A stretch of 31,756 nucleotides of DNA from Avimicrobium caecorum. GTDB lineage: Bacteria > Bacillota > Clostridia > Oscillospirales > Ruminococcaceae. Positions within the stretch are counted from its first letter, which is position 1. Every line of letters starts with the position of its first letter. The stretch covers positions 1-31,756 of the forward strand of contig CAJFNJ010000006.1 in NCBI GenBank assembly GCA_904394705.1, in the 5' to 3' direction. Positions 29,178 through 31,756 of the stretch are shown one piece after another. A model generated the notes under the pieces. The model saw nothing but the letters and a program-made list of their open reading frames with translations. It ran no database searches and was not told the origin of the DNA. The position numbers and the translations under genes were made by a program.

Positions 29178-30491
29178 ATGCTGGAACTGATTTCGTATTT
29201 TAATTTTGTGCTGGCGCTCACCATCAGCGCGGCCTATTTCTATCAGCTGGTTTATCTGATGTATGGTCTGGTAAGCCTGCGCAAGCCCTGGATCTTTGTG
29301 GCCCAGAAGCAGCACCGGTATGCGGTGATGATCTCGGCAAGAAATGAGGAGGAAGTCATCGGCGAGCTCATCGGCAGCCTGACCTCCCAGAACTATCCCC
29401 GGGAACTGCTGGACATCTATGTCGTAGCCGACAACTGCACCGACGATACCGCAGGCGCGGCCCGCCGGGCGGGTGCCACTGTCTATGAGCGGTTTGATAC
29501 CGTTCACAAGGGCAAGGGCTATGCACTGGGCTATCTGCTCCATGAGCTGAAGGCCGACATCGGTGAGAGCGGCTATGACGGCTTCTTTGTCTTTGACGCC
29601 GACAACATCATTGACCCCAACTTTGTCAATGAGATGAACAAGGTATTTGATACCGGCGATTATCAGGCTCTTACCAGCTACCGCAACTCCAAGAACTTTG
29701 CCGACAACTGGATCAGTGCCGGTTATGGCCTGTGGTTCATGCGGGAAGCCCGGTTCCTGAACTTCCCCCGGATGCTCATCGGTACCAACTGTGCCATTTC
29801 GGGCACCGGATTCCTGATCTCGGCGGAAGTAGTACAGCAGAACGGCGGCTGGCCCTATCATCTGCTCACCGAGGATATTGAGTTCTCGGCAAACTGTGCC
29901 CTCAAGGGTCAGCGGATCGGCTACTGCGAAACCGCTGTCCTCTACGACGAGCAGCCGGTCACCTTCAAGCAGTCCTGGGATCAGCGTCTGCGGTGGTCCA
30001 AGGGCTTCTATCAGGTGGACTTCAAGTACGGCCTGTCCCTGCTCAAGGGCTGCTTTACCAACAAGACCAACAAGTTCTCCTGCTATGATATGCTCATGAC
30101 CGTAGCACCGGGCATGCTGCTCACCCTGGTGATGCTGGCAATGAACCTGATGCTGCTGGTGACCTGCTTCACCGAGCCGGCCTATATTGCCCGCCGGATC
30201 TTCCATGAGGCCAGCGGCGCTGTGATCTCTGCCATTGTGATGTTCTATATCAGCCTGTTCACCTTTGGCGCGGCTACCACCATCACCGAGTGGAAGAAGA
30301 TCGCTGCCACCACCAAGCAGAAGATCTTCTATACCTTTACCTTCCCGCTGTTCCTGTTCACCTATGTGCCCATTGCCATTGTAGCCCTGGTGCGCAAGGT
30401 GGAGTGGCGGCCCATCAAGCATACTGCCATGAGTGCTGCTCAGGTACCGGGTATGCGGTCTGCCATGGCAGAGGAAGCCACACGGAGCTGA
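29178..30491 (+). CDS. cellulose synthase-like GT2 glycosyltransferase
   Basis: A 437-residue membrane enzyme, probably a processive beta-glycosyltransferase. An N-terminal helix (about 5-30) is followed by the catalytic domain with ARNEEEVI (54-61), VVADNCTDDT (Asp85), FDADN (139-143), GTGFL and TEDIEF (231-236). QRLRW (269-273) is the QxxRW motif of cellulose, chitin and hyaluronan synthases. Four or five C-terminal helices could form a polymer channel. The product cannot be told, and no PilZ domain or cellulose partner genes are present. GGAG 8 nt upstream supports the ATG at 29178 over the GTG at 29157. It is a single-gene unit with a very strong promoter. Confidence 0.9.
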   Translation: MLELISYFNFVLALTISAAYFYQLVYLMYGLVSLRKPWIFVAQKQHRYAVMISARNEEEVIGELIGSLTSQNYPRELLDIYVVADNCTDDTAGAARRAGATVYERFDTVHKGKGYALGYLLHELKADIGESGYDGFFVFDADNIIDPNFVNEMNKVFDTGDYQALTSYRNSKNFADNWISAGYGLWFMREARFLNFPRMLIGTNCAISGTGFLISAEVVQQNGGWPYHLLTEDIEFSANCALKGQRIGYCETAVLYDEQPVTFKQSWDQRLRWSKGFYQVDFKYGLSLLKGCFTNKTNKFSCYDMLMTVAPGMLLTLVMLAMNLMLLVTCFTEPAYIARRIFHEASGAVISAIVMFYISLFTFGAATTITEWKKIAATTKQKIFYTFTFPLFLFTYVPIAIVALVRKVEWRPIKHTAMSAAQVPGMRSAMAEEATRS

Positions 30492-30519
30492 CCTCCGCTG
30501 CAATCTGAATCGTCTTTCC

Positions 30520-30550
30520 AAAAGCCGGATATGCGTATCCGGCTTTTTTT
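30520..30550 (+). terminator. terminator of the CESA-like gene
   Basis: AAAAGCCGGATA and TATCCGGCTTTT form a 12-bp stem with a 4-base loop, followed by a T run. Confidence 0.9.
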
Positions 30551-30576
30551 GTTATAATAAATCTGCGAAATGCGGC

Positions 30577-30614
30577 TTGATAATTAGAATCTTAAATATT
30601 ATAATTCTAATTAT
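30577..30614 (+). promoter_or_regulatory. promoter with overlapping MarR operator
   Basis: TTGATA (30577-30582), 17 bases, TATAAT (30600-30605). A perfect 11-bp inverted repeat, ATAATTAGAAT (30580-30590) and ATTCTAATTAT (30604-30614), covers both boxes. This points to repression by the MarR protein encoded next. Confidence 0.8.
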
Positions 30615-30639
30615 GATAAGAGGAAAGGGGAAAAACCGG

Positions 30640-31065
30640 ATGACTTATCATCAGTTGATGTTGGAGAATCAACAGCTTCTGGCACGGAAACTGCTGGAAC
30701 GGGTAGCGGAAGAAGGGCTGTCCAGCGGACAGCCCAAGGTGCTGGAATTCCTGCTGGAACACGATGGCTGTATGCAGAAGGAAATTGCCCATGCCTGTTC
30801 TGTGGAAGCGGCATCGGTGACTTCGCTGCTCAATAAAATGGAGCGGGACGGTCTGGTCCAGCGGAAGATCCCACAGGATAACCGCCGGGTCAGTCAGGTA
30901 TGGCTCACCGAGGCCGGCAGACAGAAGGCACAGATGGTCCGTGATACCTTTACCAAGCTGGAGGAAAAACTGTTCCAGGGCTTTACTTCCAGGGAAAGAC
31001 AGTCGCTGCTGGATATGCTCCAACGGATTCAGGAAAATCTCAAAGAGGATGGGAGCAGAGAATAA
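30640..31065 (+). CDS. MarR-family regulator
   Basis: A 141-residue dimeric winged-helix repressor. The DNA-binding part covers about residues 30-95, with KEIAHACSVEAASVTSLLNKMERDGLV as recognition region and the wing RKIPQDNRRVSQVWLTEAG. Helices at both ends would form the dimer. AAAGGGG precedes the ATG at 30640, and the longer upstream frame has no site. It is followed after 4 nt by a transporter gene fragment, the usual regulator-transporter pair. The ligand is unknown. Confidence 0.92.
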   Translation: MTYHQLMLENQQLLARKLLERVAEEGLSSGQPKVLEFLLEHDGCMQKEIAHACSVEAASVTSLLNKMERDGLVQRKIPQDNRRVSQVWLTEAGRQKAQMVRDTFTKLEEKLFQGFTSRERQSLLDMLQRIQENLKEDGSRE

Positions 31066-31069
31066 TTTC

Positions 31070-31495
31070 ATGGAGTATGCACAGATCGTATTTTATCAGC
31101 TGGTCATTTTTGTAATTTACGGGGCCATTGGTGTGGCAGCCGTAAAGGGCGGAATCCTGGACGAAGCAGGACTGCACGCTGTTTCCCGGGTGGTGATCAA
31201 GGTCACCCTTCCGGTGATGCTGTTTACCAATACCGTATCCGGCGTCACCCGGGAAAGCCTGCTGGAATCGCTTCCGGTTACCGGAGCCACCGCTGTGATG
31301 TATCTGCTGCTGGCGCTTCTGTGCTGGGGCATGAGCCGTGCTTTTGGCCTGCGGGGCGATAAGGCATCGGTATTCATGGCCTCCACCATGTTCGGCAATG
31401 TGGGCTTTATTGGAATCCCCATCATTGCCATGCTGTTCTCGGAACGGGGAATGCTGTACATTGCGGCATTTACCATTGTGGATCAGCGCGAATAA
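31070..31495 (+). pseudogene. AEC-family transporter, 3'-truncated
   Basis: A 141-residue open frame matching only the first half of an auxin-efflux-carrier family transporter, which normally has about 310 residues and ten helices. The beginning is normal (VFYQLVIFVIYGAIGVAAVKGGIL), and the family motif NVGFIGIPII is present. The frame then ends abruptly with FTIVDQRE and a stop. No related sequence follows: within 20 bases a tRNA promoter begins. It was probably co-transcribed with marR. It is likely a remnant of a deletion or insertion next to tRNA genes. A short functional form is unlikely. Confidence 0.72.
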
Positions 31496-31513
31496 AAAAA
31501 TTCAAAAAAAGGC

Positions 31514-31542
31514 TTGACACTGGTAGATGGTTATGATAAAAT
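31514..31542 (+). promoter_or_regulatory. promoter of the tRNA genes
   Basis: TTGACA (31514-31519), 17 bases, TAAAAT (31537-31542), 19 bases before tRNA-Thr. Confidence 0.8.
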
Positions 31543-31560
31543 AGCATTTGTCGAAACCAA

Positions 31561-31636
31561 GCTGGTGTAGCTCAGCAGGTAGAGCAGCTGATTTGTAATC
31601 AGCAGGTCGGGGGTTCGAAGCCGTCCACCAGCTCCA
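31561..31636 (+). tRNA. tRNA-Thr (anticodon TGT)
   Basis: A full cloverleaf. The acceptor stem is GCTGGTG/CACCAGC, the anticodon stem GCTGA/TCAGC has loop TTTGTAA (anticodon TGT at 31594-31596), and the T loop is GTTCGAA. The 3' CCA is encoded. Confidence 0.97.
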
Positions 31637-31669
31637 CAAAACGATCCAGCTTCGGTTGGGTTTGTATAT

Positions 31670-31754
31670 GGGAGAATTCCCGAGCGGCCAAAGGGGGCAG
31701 ACTGTAAATCTGTTGTCACTGACTTCGATGGTTCGAATCCATCTTCTCCCACCA
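31670..31754 (+). tRNA. tRNA-Tyr (anticodon GTA)
   Basis: A class II tRNA of 85 bases. The acceptor GGGAGAA pairs perfectly with TTCTCCC, which fixes the start at 31670. The anticodon is GTA at 31704-31706. A long variable arm precedes the T arm ATGG/CCAT, and the 3' CCA is encoded. It lies 33 bases after tRNA-Thr and is probably on the same transcript. Confidence 0.97.
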
Positions 31755-31756
31755 AA

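Noticed and set aside
31531..31755. 74-residue leftward frame over the tRNA genes
   Set aside because: A well-known kind of false protein produced by translating tRNA genes in reverse.

Overview
The window reads as a chromosomal segment of a GC-rich, spore-forming Clostridia bacterium, most likely Oscillospirales/Ruminococcaceae-like. Reasons are strong GGAGG ribosome sites, mostly clear TTGACA/TATAAT-type promoters, intrinsic terminators after most genes, a SpoIIID homologue, SpoIID, VanZ, NusG-domain-II and class B sortase families, and lipoproteins with Ser/Glu-rich linkers. The genus cannot be fixed from this sequence alone. I see no phage genes, transposase or CRISPR array.

Layout. 1-4.1 kb: a tandem repeat, a conserved protein of unknown function, a drug/metabolite exporter, a tyrosine phosphatase, a NusG-II protein and a lipoprotein. 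4.18-4.32 kb: a consensus promoter reading leftward into a terminator about 100 nt away, a candidate small RNA. 4.45-6.43 kb: a GntR(YtrA-type)/ABC ATPase/permease operon with a well-defined operator. 6.49-6.75 kb: a purine-riboswitch-like aptamer with its own promoter and terminator hairpins but no gene to control. 6.98-8.4 kb: tandem SIMPL-domain proteins, then a duplicated intergenic segment. 8.9-13.8 kb: proC, spoIIID (with a possible sigma-E promoter), a nucleoside hydrolase, an orphan ABC binding lipoprotein, VanZ-like and GNAT proteins.

13.9-20.4 kb: an operon-like run of a cysteine desulfurase, ThiI (tRNA 4-thiouridine synthesis), a 908-residue fusion protein and mutY. The fusion joins a degenerate MoaB/CinA-like cytosolic domain, one membrane helix, a complete class B sortase, a polyserine linker and a SpoIID-type peptidoglycan enzyme domain. 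It is the most unusual gene here. 20.7-23.6 kb: an XRE regulator divergent from a small unknown gene, then yfbR-mnmE.

24-30.5 kb is an envelope-glycan region: YfhO (GT-C) overlaps a CsbB/GtrB-type glycosyltransferase, followed by a membrane-anchored beta-helix-like surface protein and a cellulose-synthase-like glycosyltransferase behind a perfect promoter. The right end has a MarR regulator with an operator over its promoter, a 3'-truncated AEC transporter, and tRNA-Thr and tRNA-Tyr genes.

The non-coding highlight is a pair of 120-121 bp intergenic elements in opposite orientation (13931-14051 and 23764-23883). Each is built of three hairpins whose stems are kept while loops vary, and each carries TATAAT boxes placed to act as promoters for adjacent genes.
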